Below, in pieces: positions 1 to 13,700 of a DNA stretch of 64,000 bases. The stretch comes from Fomes fomentarius (lineage: Eukaryota; Basidiomycota; Agaricomycetes; Polyporales; Polyporaceae). The translations under genes and the position numbers were made by a program. The stretch lies in assembly GCA_022606135.1 (NCBI GenBank), contig JABYQN010000006.1, positions 2,108,001 to 2,172,000 on the forward strand. The letters are read 5' to 3'. The notes under the pieces were generated by a model. The model was not told where the DNA came from. It was given only the letters and a program-made list of their open reading frames with translations, and did no database searches. How positions within the stretch are numbered: the stretch's first letter is position 1; each line of letters begins with the position of its first letter.

Positions 1-199
1 CCCTAACTTGTGGTGTGAAGGTGCCCTTCGGCTGGGAGATCATGGGGTGCTTGGAGAGCAACTTTGCGACTTCTTGCCATGCATTTGAGCCAAACTCATG
101 AACTGCCTGGGCGAATATGAGCCGCTCGACATTGTGGAGGTTGGACGCGTCCAATTCTGGGGTGGACGCCGACTTGCGTGTACGGACTCCAGAGGCCAT
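1..199 (-). CDS. 5' end of a BRD8-like gene (partial)
   Basis: The minus strand opens with an ATG at 199 and stays open to the window edge, giving 66 codons with no intron seen. Visible features are a short basic N-terminus, then a helical stretch beginning NVERLIFAQAVHEFG, a WQEVAKLL segment and a KHPMI..PKG..TPQ turn. This is the layout of the N-terminal SANT/Myb-like region of fungal BRD8-type bromodomain proteins, which are subunits of the NuA4 histone acetyltransferase in the nucleus. The bromodomain would lie outside the window, so the assignment rests on the N-terminus only. It is divergent to the proteinase A gene, and the two starts are about 258 bases apart. Another SANT-like chromatin protein is possible. 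Confidence 0.55.
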   Translation of the reverse strand, partial: MASGVRTRKSASTPELDASNLHNVERLIFAQAVHEFGSNAWQEVAKLLSKHPMISQPKGTFTPQVR

Positions 200-456
200 T
201 GTTGTAGTGTGCCCCTCAGACTAGCGAGTGCGGAACATGCATTTCACGAGGAGGTTGGAAACGACGGCGACGGCGACGGTCAAGATGGTGTCCGTGCCAC
301 GGCAATGTCACTTGAAGCTCTGACGCGACGTGCGTTCAATCGCTGTTGTCTCGGCGCATCGCCGATCACCCCGGAGGCGCCCGAGCCGCGTGCGTCACCC
401 CAGTTGAGGGGTGACAACCCCAGTCAGGCAGCACCTGTCCTTGCCTTCTTACCACC

Positions 457-2021
<1,565 letters not shown>

Positions 2022-2371
2022 GTTGCGCGGGTTTGATGGACAGTTACGCTATATCCACGCCTTCCCGTTCTTGTGGCACGTTCTCTCGATACTTGCATGT
2101 ATAACATATAGTCATTCACGGAATCACTGGTCTGCGTGATGATGTCATATGATTGCTCAACGTTGTCTCGATTGAGAGAAGGCGCTTAAACGCTGTTCGA
2201 GACTGTTTCGCATCTGTATCACACTTACTGCCACGAACACACGATCTCTCACCTTGATATGGGCTCTGGCTTGTGCTCGTCAGTTGAACATTGAAGACCT
2301 TCGTCACTGACAACGGTGTCTGGCCACCCACCCTTTACTTGTTCATACCGTATTATATCGCATCAGTAGAC
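2022..2371. other. Intergenic, proteinase A 3' end to WD40 promoter
   Basis: No coding sequence or RNA gene seen. It should hold the proteinase A 3' UTR and the upstream region of the WD40 gene. Confidence 0.6.
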
Positions 2372-4515
2372 ATGCTTTGTAAAACGCTCCTCCCTGTCGT
2401 CTCCGCACCACCATCCTTCTCTCGTTCTCGACATCTGAAAGAAGAACAACTTGCGGCGTCTTACTTCGGAGACGGATTGGATAGGGTCAATGTTCTCGGT
2501 GGTGGTACCGACGGTCATACTGGGTGCATGCTGTCGTGCATGTGATGTGATGTTATGTTGCTCACTCTTCCTGCCTCGCAGATGTGTCAATGCGTTGTCC
2601 TGGGCTCAAGGAGGAGATGTGTTGATCAGTAGTGGTGACGACACGAAGTGAACTTCACGCTTCCGAGTGCCTCCACACCTGCTGATACAGGCTACTCCAG
2701 TATTCGCCTCTGGCGGATGAACAATAGCAATACCGATCAATCATATCCATTTGTGTGTGACACCATAATCAACACCGGCCATCGAGCGAATGTGTTTAAC
2801 GCACAGATGCTGCCACACTCGTATCGCATGTACGTGCTCCTTCGGGGTGTATCATTCCACGACCCTTACGGTTTGCAGTGCTACAGTCGCTGGTGACACC
2901 GAAGTTCGCGTCTTCGATCACACACGGGCTGCTGGATCCTCAAGACACACAGGTGAGACCGAGTATGGTGCTCGAGAATCTGTCATACGAACTCTGCGGT
3001 GCCACAATGGACGCACGAAGCGCATAGTAACGGAGGACAGTCCGGACTTATTTCTTACCGTCTCAGAGGTGCGTGTCTTGTCCACCTATCCAGAACTCAA
3101 AAGAAGAAACCCTCCTCGCGTCTTCTTCAGGACGGAACTGTTCGTCAGCATGACCTACGCATGCATCACTCATGCCGAGAAGATCGCTGCCCCGCGCCGT
3201 TGGTCCGAGTCAGCCATGAACTCTCGACATTGTCACTTTCACCCTTGACACCGTACCAATTTGTGGTCGCAGGATCGTCGCCATATGTGGGTAGGTCTCC
3301 GAGGCCAGATAACATGCATCCATTGACAGGCACTAGGGCTATCTCTTCGACCGAAGACATGTCGGACGACAATTCCGGGAACAGTGGGGGCAACCGCTAC
3401 ATACTGGCGAGGTGACTACGTGTGTTCGGAGATTTGGACGAAGAGCCCGTGGACAGCATGAAAGCAGAGGTCACGAACATGTTACTGGCTCGAGGATGGC
3501 CTCTAGTAATGGTCACGAAGTATTGCTATGTGCGTGTATATCTGCCGTGACGCGACCTGCGCTCACGATCTCTCAGCGTACAGCTCTGACGCGATTTATC
3601 TGTACTCCACCCGAGATGACCCCGAGCCATCATCCATGGCGTCAAGAGAGTCAACGATAGCTCCACCCAACAAGAAGGCGAAGAAAAGTAGTCAAGCAAG
3701 CGCGAGGGACACCGCTGAACCCATGGTGTCCGACTCGGAAATCACTGACGAGCCGGCCAACCGCGATGCGATGATGGACGAGGATATCCTCGCCGAGAGC
3801 TCTCCGTCACCGAGGGGTGAACGACAGTCGCTCCTTCAAGAAGTCATGAATGAGGACGACGCCGACGCCCGCCATGATGACGATGATGACGAAGACGATG
3901 GAGACGATGGAGAAGATGACGACGAGGACAAAGCTGGAGGCGACGAGCGATACGACAAGGTCTCGACCATCATGCCTCGCTCGCGATTCGAAGGCGTTTG
4001 TAATGTCGAGACAGTCAAAGATGGTGCGTTTGCTGTTTACTTACGTTCGGTTTCCTTCTGATTGGTTGCATTATCATAGTCAACTTCCTTGGCCCTCGGG
4101 ACGAGTTCATCGTGTCTGGCTCCGATGATGGTAACTGGTTCATGTGGGAGAAAGACACAGGGAGATTACATGACATTCTGGAAGGCGACGGAACTGTCGT
4201 CAATGTCATTGAGGGCCATCCTTACTTGCCGTTGGTTGCGGTCAGCGGAATTGATCATACGGTGAAGGTGAATAAGTACACATAAGACTTGGTCAACAGG
4301 CTTGCTGACCTCCCTCGTCCTTTAAGCTCTTCGCGCCGACATCCGGGCCAAGCGCGTTCTCTCGACTAGACAAGGCGCAGGCAATCGTGGAGCGCAATGC
4401 GGAATCTGCCCGTCCTCGACGCGGGGATCTCTCGAGCCTTGTGCTCTATTATCGATTGGCTCGACGCATGGCGGAAGAGGGCGATGGCCAGTCGCCCGAG
4501 TGTACTTTCCAGTGA
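2372..4515 (+). CDS. DCAF6/DCAF8-type WD40 repeat protein
   Basis: Nine exons (2372-2523, 2582-2647, 2701-2829, 2879-3068, 3131-3286, 3337-3529, 3577-4023, 4080-4267, 4327-4515) join into 569 residues in one frame. The start is the first ATG of exon 1. The N-terminal repeats carry GHTGCVNALSW, SSGDDTNIRLW, the GHRANVFNAQMLP signature and AGDTEVRVFD. A very acidic Asp/Glu insert lies near residues 390-420. The last repeats read FIVSGSDDGNWFMWEK and LVAVSGIDHTVKLFAP. This arrangement, with a split propeller around an acidic loop, is that of the DCAF6/DCAF8 (WDR42/IQWD1) family, substrate receptors of CUL4-DDB1 ubiquitin ligases. The cullin partner role is inferred from the family; I did not identify a DDB1-binding DWD box with certainty. 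Confidence 0.87.
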
Positions 4516-5525
4516 TCTGTGTCACTCTGACGCATATGTATTATAGTCAATCATGCCCTTCCGTTTTGTATCACGTACGCCACGCTCTCCTACGCTGTCT
4601 GTTGTTGTGCTGTGTACATGGCGTGTGAGGATGCGTTGGATGAGTACTCTACTATGTAGAGACTCTAGTACTGTCGGGCCACGCCACAGCGGACCGTGTG
4701 TCATGCGGTCCCGGGCGGAATCGGCTCATGAGTTGGAGTGGACCACCACGTTTCTCTCATTTTGCGGTTATCTCCGCTACGGTACGGACACCTTGCTGCT
4801 GAGCTGCTCAGATATACTCGTGCTGCAGGAGTCTGAGTACGTAGCAGAACTGGTCCCGGCTTCATGCCACAATAGAGAAGATTGGCACTCGTCGTCTGCG
4901 GTGCCACAAGCTCACGCTTGTTCCACGACCGTCTGCCTCGGTTTCTTGCGCTCCTTTCTACGCCGCCGTTGTCGGTGCTTGTATGCTCTAGCTATTGTTG
5001 GCTGAAACCCCTACAGCGGCCCTCGACGCACATTGTGGTCCTTTCGTGTAAGTTCATTACATTCATCTGGACAGCGCGCGTATTGGCGTTGAATGTTGTG
5101 CTAATCTGCTGGCCGCGTTGGGTCTCTCTTGCCTCCAGCCGTCCCTTCAAGGCTAATCTACCGTGTGATTGGAGAGTGCTGGCGTCACATAAGTTTAAGC
5201 AACCACCCGAGTTTATGGAGGGTGGACCTTTGACCTTTGACTTTGCGCCGGTCACAACCCACACGTAACGCTCGCGTCCGACTCCGACCAAGCCAACGTG
5301 CATCTCGCCTCTTCCCATCACCTCGCATTTCAACCAGACACAAGCCGCACACCCAAGTGCATTAGTTCGAAGAACAGGGCCAGACCACACAGTCCGACAT
5401 CCGAACCCAGTACAGGTTTGCCATCACGAGTACCTGTCAGCGAAGCCGCTCACACTCACACTCACACACCCAACAAGACCGTTACCTCCAACGCTCACCA
5501 CCAACCACCACCCAAACACGACGGC
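4516..5525. other. Intergenic, 1.0 kb before the CTK1-like kinase
   Basis: Open frames here on both strands lack splice support or a recognisable domain. The last 200 bases are CA-rich (ACTCACACTCACAC-type) and probably form the kinase 5' UTR. Confidence 0.5.
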
Positions 5526-8501
5526 ATGAGACGTGAAGAACCCAATCCGCGCAGCCGACACGATGTCGACGACCGTTGGCGCATGGCAGACACCGGCGAC
5601 CGCTACAGCTATGACCGGAGAGACGACCAACGGAGGGTGGGTGACTCGCACGACGAACGGGACGAGGGATGGTCTAGGCGTGGTCACAGCGATGTATGTC
5701 ATTCTCATCTACTCCACGGTCAGTGGAGGTTTGCGACGGTGTGTGTTCAGCTGGGTTCTGTGCAGGACAACGTGGGGTGGACACCTGCGAGCCGTCACGA
5801 TGACCGCGCTGGCGGCTACGGTCGGTCGTCGCAGGACAGTCGCTCGAGGCCACACAACGGCCATTCTCGCTACGACTCTAGGAGCGATCGGAAGGAAGGC
5901 TCACCAGAGAGGCAGAGGGACAACGGTTGGGAGACGAGGCGACAGTCGACAGCGGGGCAGAGTTGGGACGACCCCAGGGGGTGGTCATCTAACCACGGCG
6001 AGTCCTCCAATCGGGAGGATCGTTCATGGGAGCCCGCCGCGTCGTGGCAGCCTGGCCGACGTGAGGGGGCTCGAGTTCGAATCCACACCAGCGATATCAG
6101 AACTCGGGTAAGTCCAAGAATAAGAACAAGGGGATCAAGAAGGGCGGCAACAAGCAGCAGCAGCAATCACAACAGCAACTACAGCAAAAACGCAGCTGGC
6201 GCGACGATGACAGTCAACTGAACAAGTGCGTACTATCCAGTGGCTATCTGCCTTCTGACTTACGACATTCTGTAGTTGGACACGTCGCGAGCCTAGCTCC
6301 TCCAAGAAAAGTGTACTGTCGACGACAGGCAAACGTCGATATCATCGCTCTGTCTCCCCTGGTCGCTCTCGCTCACCAGCTGAATCAAATCACTCTCGTC
6401 GCTCATACCGCAGCCGATCCCGCTCGTTCGATACACCAAAACGTCGTCGTCGGGATGACAGTCCCTATCGCGGTGGTCGAAGTCCGAGCTATGTTGACAG
6501 GCAGCGTGGTGATTACCGCCGTGACCGGCGCTATTCGCGGTCCCCACCGTCATCACCAAGGAGCACAAGTAGTCGTGGACGAGGCAGAAGGCGAGAACAT
6601 TCGACGTCGAGTTACAGTCGCAGTCGCAGTCGTAGTCGCAGTCCTACGCAAAGCCCTCGAGATCGTCCCAAGGCGATACACAGGTTGCCGCCTGCAACAT
6701 CCATCAAGGAAATTCCGCTGTCTGTACCCAAATTCCGCAATGGTCAGAATCGGAAAGGGAAGAACAAGAATGCAAACGGAAAGCTTGCTGACGTGCGTAG
6801 TATCCTCATGTCATGTGTCGTGATTGTTTACACCCTTGGTAACAGCTCTTTCCGTCCTCTTCTCTTCCCAATCGCCCTGACATGTCCATGCCTCCTCCGA
6901 AGGCTCGCTCACCACTGCGCAGGCATTCTCCGCCACCTACGCATAAGTCTCCTGACCAGACACGGAAAGCCGCAGCTGCAACCACCAATGCGTCGGGCCC
7001 CTCTGGTAAGAAGCCTGGATTCAAGCCCATCGGGTCGGCGAACAATTCTCTCAAGCGATTCTTCCCCGGCGACGATGATGATGAGGAGAGCACGCCAAAC
7101 TCATCGAAGCACTCTCGGGCGGACTCTCCAGAGCTTCAGACTACTCGGATCAACGGTGACAGTCCGCCATACCGTAGCAGACCTGAATATTCTGGACGGT
7201 CTTCGATCGACATGGAGGACAGTCCGCGGCTCACCCCACCGCGTTGGGACCAGCGTCAATCCCAATCCCGACGTCAGGCACGACCTACCATGCCTGAACC
7301 ACCGAAGGAGAAATTATACGTTGTGCTCGGCCATGTAGGTACCGGAACCTTCGGTAAGGTCTACAAAGCCAGCCACACTGCCACAGGGAGGATGGTTGCT
7401 CTCAAGCAAATCAAGATGGAGGGCGAGAAGGAGGGTTTCCCAGTCACGGCCATGCGAGAAGTCAAGCTCCTGCAGTCGCTGAGACATGAGAATGTGGTGC
7501 GGCTGTACGAGATGCTGGTATCTCAGGGTATGTCTTTTGGTCGCATTGTGTCTTAGTTGTCTTACTCATCTTTGAATAGGCACTGTGTACATGGTCTTCG
7601 AGTACATGGACCACGATCTGAGCGGCGTTCTACAGCAGACACAATTCGTGTTTACTGACGCTCACTTGAAGTCGTTCTGTCGGCAGATGCTCTCGGGCTT
7701 AGCTTACCTCCACCACAAAGGTGTCATCCATCGCGACATCAAGGGGTCAAACATCCTCGTGAACAGTCGTGGTGAGCTCAAGCTTGCGGATTTCGGTCTG
7801 GCTCGTGTGTACCAGAAGCGCCGAAAGAGTGACTACACGAACCGTGTGATCACTCAGTGGTACAGACCACCTGAATTGCTTCTGGGCGCGACCGTGTATG
7901 GCCCAGAAGTTGACATGTGGAGCGCTGGGTACGTTCAAGCTTTTGTTATATGGCACTGTATCTTACATCTTCTCTCCAGGTGCATCATGCTTGAGCTTTT
8001 CACGAAGAAGCCCGTGTTCCAAGGCGCAGACGAACTACACCAGATCTCTGTGATCTACAAAATAATGGGGACTCCAACAGCCGACTCGTGGCCGGGTGTC
8101 ACCAGCCTACCGTGGTACGAGATCTTCAAGCCAAATGAGTTCATCCCCAATCGTTTCCGAGATCTGTTCAAGAAGTGCGTCAGCTACCACGCGTTGCCGG
8201 GTCTTTCACTCATCCATTCGTACTCCCCAGGTGGCTCTCTCCCGCTGGACTCGACCTTGCGGAACAGCTTTTGGCCTGGAATCCCGATCGCCGTATAACC
8301 GCTCTACAGGCTCTCGACACACCTTACTTCAATCAAGAGCAGCCCGCTGCTGCCACGCCAGTCGGGTGCGTAGCATAGTTCCCTTTCTCTGCGCCAATCC
8401 GCGTACTGAGCCTTGCTCGCAGCTTGTCGGCATTGATAGGTGAATGGCATGAGATGGAGAGCAAGCGGGAGCGTGACAAGAAACGTAGGAACGAGGAGTA
8501 A
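5526..8501 (+). CDS. CTK1: CTK1/CDK12-type CTD kinase with RS-rich N-terminus
   Basis: A cyclin-dependent kinase of the Ctk1/Lsk1/CDK12 type, which phosphorylates the RNA polymerase II C-terminal domain in the nucleus. The N-terminal 400 or so residues are disordered: Arg/Ser/Asp-rich, a Gln run, then an SR tract SYSRSRSRSRSP near 6612-6650. The kinase domain follows: GHVGTGTFGKVYKA, ALKQIKME, a PVTAMRE cyclin-binding helix (PSTAIRE equivalent), HRDIKGSNIL, ADFGLAR, TQWYRPPELLLG and DMWSAGCIMLEL. The C-terminus is Lys/Arg/Glu-rich. Introns at 5694-5765, 6226-6276 and several through the kinase domain join cleanly. One junction does not: between 6060 and 6125 the frame shifts by one base, and the strong GTGAGG donor at 6061 leads to a stop. 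See the finding on G-run frame conflicts. Confidence 0.9.
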
Positions 8502-8597
8502 TACTTTATCGGACTGGGTGTATTATCATGTGCTTTCTCGCAGGACTTCGTCTATTCGCACTCGCCGGCACAGTACATATCATACACTGCAACATAT

Positions 8598-10179
8598 TCA
8601 CCCTTGTACACTTCCGAACGTTATTAGCCCCTTCTCCGTGAGATGTTGTACGATTGTCTCGACCTGAAGTGGCGAATGTGAGTGAGATGTCTGACAGCAC
8701 AATAAGAGTATGTGACACTCGCATTCGCGGCGGTGAGGCGGATCTGCATGTCCCATCGTTTTGTGAAGGGTGCGCCAGTGTCCTCCTCAACCTGCTCGAC
8801 GTCGCCGAGACCTCCGGCCTTACCCTGTGCATCGTCCTCCTCGCCCAAGACTCCGAAGGAGATCAGTTTCTCCACCTGGTCAATCGTGCCCTTCAGACGA
8901 CCCTGCTCGATCATCTTCCGTGCCATGTTCTCTGCAGCTCCCGGAGTAACGTCCAACAGCGTGCCTAGGCCCCTGAAGGTGATATTGTTGTAGACCTTCG
9001 AACTTGCGAGGAGATTGTGCTCCATGACAGCCCGGTCGAGGACGGTGGACGGACCCTTGCGGGTGCTGACAGTCGGGTCGCTCACCTCATCCTCGTCGCC
9101 GACGACATTCGCTGCGAGGCGGTCGTTGTTGGAGATCTCGATTTTCGCAAGTTGGTGCGACTTGAGGGTGCCCTCAAACTCCTTGATCTCGTTCGGGCGT
9201 AAGATGCGATCACGGAACATCTTCTCGAGAATCTTGAAGGATGGGAGCTCTTGCGTACGCTCGTCTCGACAGAGCGAGGCGAGCACGCGCGATCGGTTGG
9301 GGCCGGCGGGCGCGAGGATGGCACATGTCATCGCTGCAGACCTGCACGGAGGGGTCAGATCAGAATCCATGTATATGGGGTGAGTTCGCAATACTAACAG
9401 CATTTGGTTGCGCTCATCTTCGTCGATTTCGGGCACCCAGCTTAGTTCATGGTATCGACTGGCAGCCTCAAGGAACTTGCGGCTATAATCACTGATACGC
9501 GCCTGACAGAGCTTGAAGGAGAGTAGAGTCTCCTTGTCGCTGGTGGAATGCGCAAGTAAAGCAGCACGGTTGTAAAATCGCTCTGCTTGTACTGAATCTT
9601 CATCCTCCAGCAGCAGACGGACGATGCGGACATATACGCGCAGCTTCTCCTCGTCTGGGAGTGCTCTGTCGGTGGGTCTCAATGGATGTCACAGTAGAAG
9701 GTGCAGTCTTCATACCTCTGACCCGAATCGAGAGATATACCCATAAGCACTCGTGCAGCTTCGCTCCATTCCTCCTCCTCTTCCAGGATATCGGCTAGTT
9801 GGAACCTCAAGATATTCACCTGAAGGGATACAGGCATGGGCGCCACAGCGTCCTAGGATGCTGATTGCGTACGCACCTGCTCCTCATAGCTTACAATGCG
9901 TGGCTGCACGATGTTGAGTGTATCCTGCACTATCACTTTCCTCAGCTGCGTGTCCTTGATCTTCCCCTCTGACAGTGCCTTGACGAGCTCTGAAAGGATG
10001 AGCCTGCTGATCACAAGGCCGACGCTCTCCTGATTGACCACATTGTCCACGATCGCATGGACGTCGGCCGCGAGACCCAACTGGTCTTCACGGGAGATGA
10101 GCTCTGCAAAGAGCGTCTGGTATGCGGCAACTTTGTCTTTTTGGTTGAGAGCAGCGAACTGAGCGAGTCTGCTCTCCAT
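8598..10179 (-). CDS. CSN4: COP9 signalosome subunit 4
   Basis: A PCI-domain subunit of the COP9 signalosome, which removes NEDD8 from cullins. The ATG at 10179 gives MESRLAQFAALNQKDK; upstream in-frame codons look non-coding. The N-terminal helical repeats include VHAIVDNVVNQESVGLVISR and the Tyr-rich ARVLMGISLDSG and VYVRIVRLLLEDED segments. The middle holds LSFKLCQARISDYSRKFLEAASRY. The C-terminal PCI winged helix reads NITFRGLGTLLDVTPGAAENMARKM followed by GRLKGTIDQVEKLI, as in CSN4. The last intron (8664-8722) begins GCGAGT and is GC-AG: only this join restores LTAANVETIVQHLTEKG and a stop at 8598. Its start faces the start of the repeat-exon gene at 10731. Confidence 0.92.
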
Positions 10180-10730
10180 TGTGGCGGGCGATGAGGACGA
10201 GTGGCTGAGAGCAGCAAGCGAGATGCGCGGCGCGTCCTCGGCACGTGCTTGTTCTTGATCAGGGCGTCCCAATCGGGACAATCGGGACGGGCATGCCGGG
10301 GTGCCTTCAAGCGCCAGGTACCATGGCCACCGGCTGGGCCATGGAGAATATGAAGCGCAAGACTCAAGTCTTAGTCTACGTCGATCTCGTCTTCGTCGTC
10401 TGTCGCTCCCGCTCACGCCAGGCCGTGCAGGACACAGGCTCACGTTCTCTGTCCCACTCCTCTGGATTTGTTTCTGACGTCGCCCTGGAGATTGCCAACG
10501 CCAGAGGCTGTCTGATGCGGTGATCCAATCACGTCTGACCCTCGTTCGTCTTATACACCGCTCACAGCCCAGTCACGCATTCCCTTCGCCTTCTCCTTCC
10601 AGACCCCTTCTCTGTTTTCTGCAGCTCCAAGCTGTCGCGGTCATCCCGCCGCCCTATCTTATTTTTGAGCTGCAAGACAGCGGTTTCCGACCCTCACCTT
10701 CCACCTATTCTCGCGTAGTCTGCCGCCGTA
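10180..10730. promoter_or_regulatory. Divergent promoter region, CSN4 and repeat-exon gene
   Basis: These 551 bases separate two start codons that point away from each other, so both promoters must lie here. The right half (about 10540-10720) is pyrimidine-rich on the plus strand, common for basidiomycete transcription starts. I see no convincing TATA box. Confidence 0.5.
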
Positions 10731-13700
10731 ATGTCCCACCTAACAGCACCCATGCCTCCTCAGGCTGGTAGTCACCGCCATCCGAAGCCCTATTTAACTG
10801 ACCTGCCCCGCCCCGTGCACCCTCTCACTCCGCCGGACACAGACTACGAGACACCATCCAACCAGGCGCTGCCTACGCAGAATCTGAATGGACAGGAAGC
10901 GGAGCCCTTGCCTCCTCACCTATCAACCCTCGATTCTCCCTATGCTACCCCGTACTCGACTCTTCACAGGAAGAAGCCTTCCGTAACCTATGTTAACTCA
11001 GGGCTTCGCGAGTCGAGGGAGCGAGTCGTGCAGCGAGGTCTCAAGTGGTTGGTCGTCGTCATTCCGCCTGTTTCCTTCTCGCGGGAACATGGTCATCTCG
11101 GCCACACACTGTCGTCCGGCCCTTCACGCCGTCTGTCCAACGGTATCCTCTTGCCCCTCTATCCGACCGTGAGCATGTTCCCTTCATTTCGCCCAGTATT
11201 CGCAGATCTGACTGAGCCGTGGCACAGCTGAACAGCCAGTTGGGCGCTATCGCTCGTGAATTCAGCTTCCCCAGCATCTCGGGATTGTGTGTGTACCTCC
11301 ACACGACGCACAACGGCATTGCCTTGACCCCACGCCTGTCGGACGATACCTGGCCCCTGCTCTGGAACCATCTGTTCGATCCCCGCTCGCCGTCACTCCC
11401 AGCTGCCCAATTGCCTATCGGCGGTCAGATAGAGTTCGACATTGACCTGGCGAGAGCCCGCTGGTACGACTCCTGGCTGGCGTCGTTGCGTCGGGAGTAC
11501 ATCGACGTTCCCCAGTCTGTTGCCCCGTCACGCCCGCAGTCTCTCTCTCATTGGCGTGCGGACAGTCAGGGATCACTTAACGACCCTACTGACGACCAGA
11601 CGGATGTCATTTCCCTTGCACCTCAGACCACGACAAGGCCTGGCGGTCGTAACATCAAGAAGCTGTCTCTCTTGGACCGTTTCGACACGCTGTCGGTCCA
11701 ATCTGGATCGAAGTTGGTTCCGCGGGACGAATCCCCGCCAAGTCAATCAGGGAGGAATCTCATCCTCCAGGCTCTCTCCCCTATCGTGCAAGAAGATGAG
11801 CCGGCAACGGCGAAGGACCGTGTCCGGTCATGGAGGATGAGCGCGACCGCGGCAGCGCGGAGCCCGCTTGCAGCCACTGGCCAGACCAGTCTTGACCCGG
11901 TTAACATGCCCAACACGATTGCAGATCTTCCCACTGCGAGTGCGACCGAATTTGAACTGAACTTGGACGACTACGACTGGTCGGTATCTTCAGTTGGCCC
12001 TCCTGATCACGACATGGCGTCCGTTTGTTCATGGGACCGTGCGCCCTCTGTTCACATGGATAGGCGGGGCGAGGGTTCGGTGTGTCTTACACCCTCTGTC
12101 TGCACGTCATTTGGCCCAGACGATGATTACGAGCCATTCTCCCCGGTTTCACACATGTCGCGTCTTCCTTCCCCAGACCTCGCATGGCGGATGTTCGAGG
12201 ATGTGCCGCCCACCCCCACCACGGCAACGAGTTGGGGTGCGCCCCTGGAGTTCCCACCTTCTCCTGCGGCCTTCTCCGCGACATACTCAATTGACATCGC
12301 TGGCAGATTCATGGACAGCCGTCCCGTAACTCCCACCACCGCCACTTCGTGGGGTGCGCCTCTCTCCTTCCCTCCGTCTCCGGTCCTGCTCTCTCGCGCC
12401 CCTTCTCCGGATATCGCATGGCGAGTCACCGATAGTGCGCCAAACTCGCCTCGGTTCCGTAGGGCTATCCGCGCTGGTCAGCCATACCAAATGGTCTTCC
12501 CGTACTACGACGCATCGCATGCCTCCACTTGGCAGCACGTTTGGCCATACTCTGAGGAGCATCAACAAGGGGCGCGCATGAGCACCTTCATTTTTCCCCC
12601 TCCTGCTGGCCATGGGCGACAGGTTGAGGTTTGCGAGGCTCCTGGTGTGCAGCTCAATTACCCGGTCCTGGACATCTACCCCGCAGTTTACCCTTCGCTC
12701 GACATCTACCCGGCTCTTCTGACCCTGGACGATCGCAAGCTTGGTGCTCCTATGGTCAATCGTGGCGCCCCGTACCCGATTTTCGATCTTTGTGAGTGCT
12801 TCGCTATTGAGAAGCGGACGGATTACTAATGTATTCGCCCCAGACCCGGCTATCTACCCTTCTCTAAATGTCTACCCTGCTGCATTAACCGTTACCCGTC
12901 CCGAGTCCAAGGAACTGCCGATCCGCCTCGTCTCCTCGTACCCTAACATAGAGATCTGTAAGTCGTCTGTCTCGTGCAAAGTCGTCGAAACGCTGACTGG
13001 AAGGGTATGTAGATCCTGCTGTCTATCCGAACCTGACAATCTATCCCAATGTATCCAAGGAAACGCGCAATGTCACTGTCACTTATGCTGTAGAGAAGAC
13101 GTCGGTTTCTGTTATCTCTGTGCATCTGGTTACTGGTTACCCTGTCATCAACATTTGTGAGGCGATCAATAATCCATTCCGCTGGGACTTACTCACGCTT
13201 TAACTCCATAGATCCTGCCGTGTACCCTCACTCTTTGGACAACATCTATCCAACAATTGCGGAGAGTGCGGCGAAGGCTTCTGTTGTCGAGGTCCGCCTG
13301 CAGGCGGCCTACCCTGTGTTTGACATCTGTATGTACCGCGAGTTTCATATGACCTTGATCCAACAGCTCAAAATGTGTCCAGATCCTTCAGTCTACCCAT
13401 ATACCTTGGAGAAGATCTACCCCTCGGTCGCTACGGAAGTCCCACTTATGAGTTCCTCGGTCGTCTCGGTTGGTGTGGAATGGCAGTACCCGATCTTTGA
13501 CATCTGTCAGTGTCGTCAATTTTTCTTTAGCAAGAAGTGGGACATTCATAAGACAATTTCAGATCCGACTCGCCCCGCCCCCCGGAGACAGGTGCAGGCG
13601 ACTCAGGAGGTTGTGGTCAACCTGCGCTCGGCTTACCCGGCGATCGACATCTGTGAGTAGTGCAAGCACGCACTACGATGCATTGCTGATTCATTCCTTC

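Noticed and set aside
6071..6083. GAGTTCGAATCC resembles a tRNA B box
   Set aside because: No matching A box, acceptor stem or T-rich terminator at the right distances; it lies in the kinase N-terminal region.
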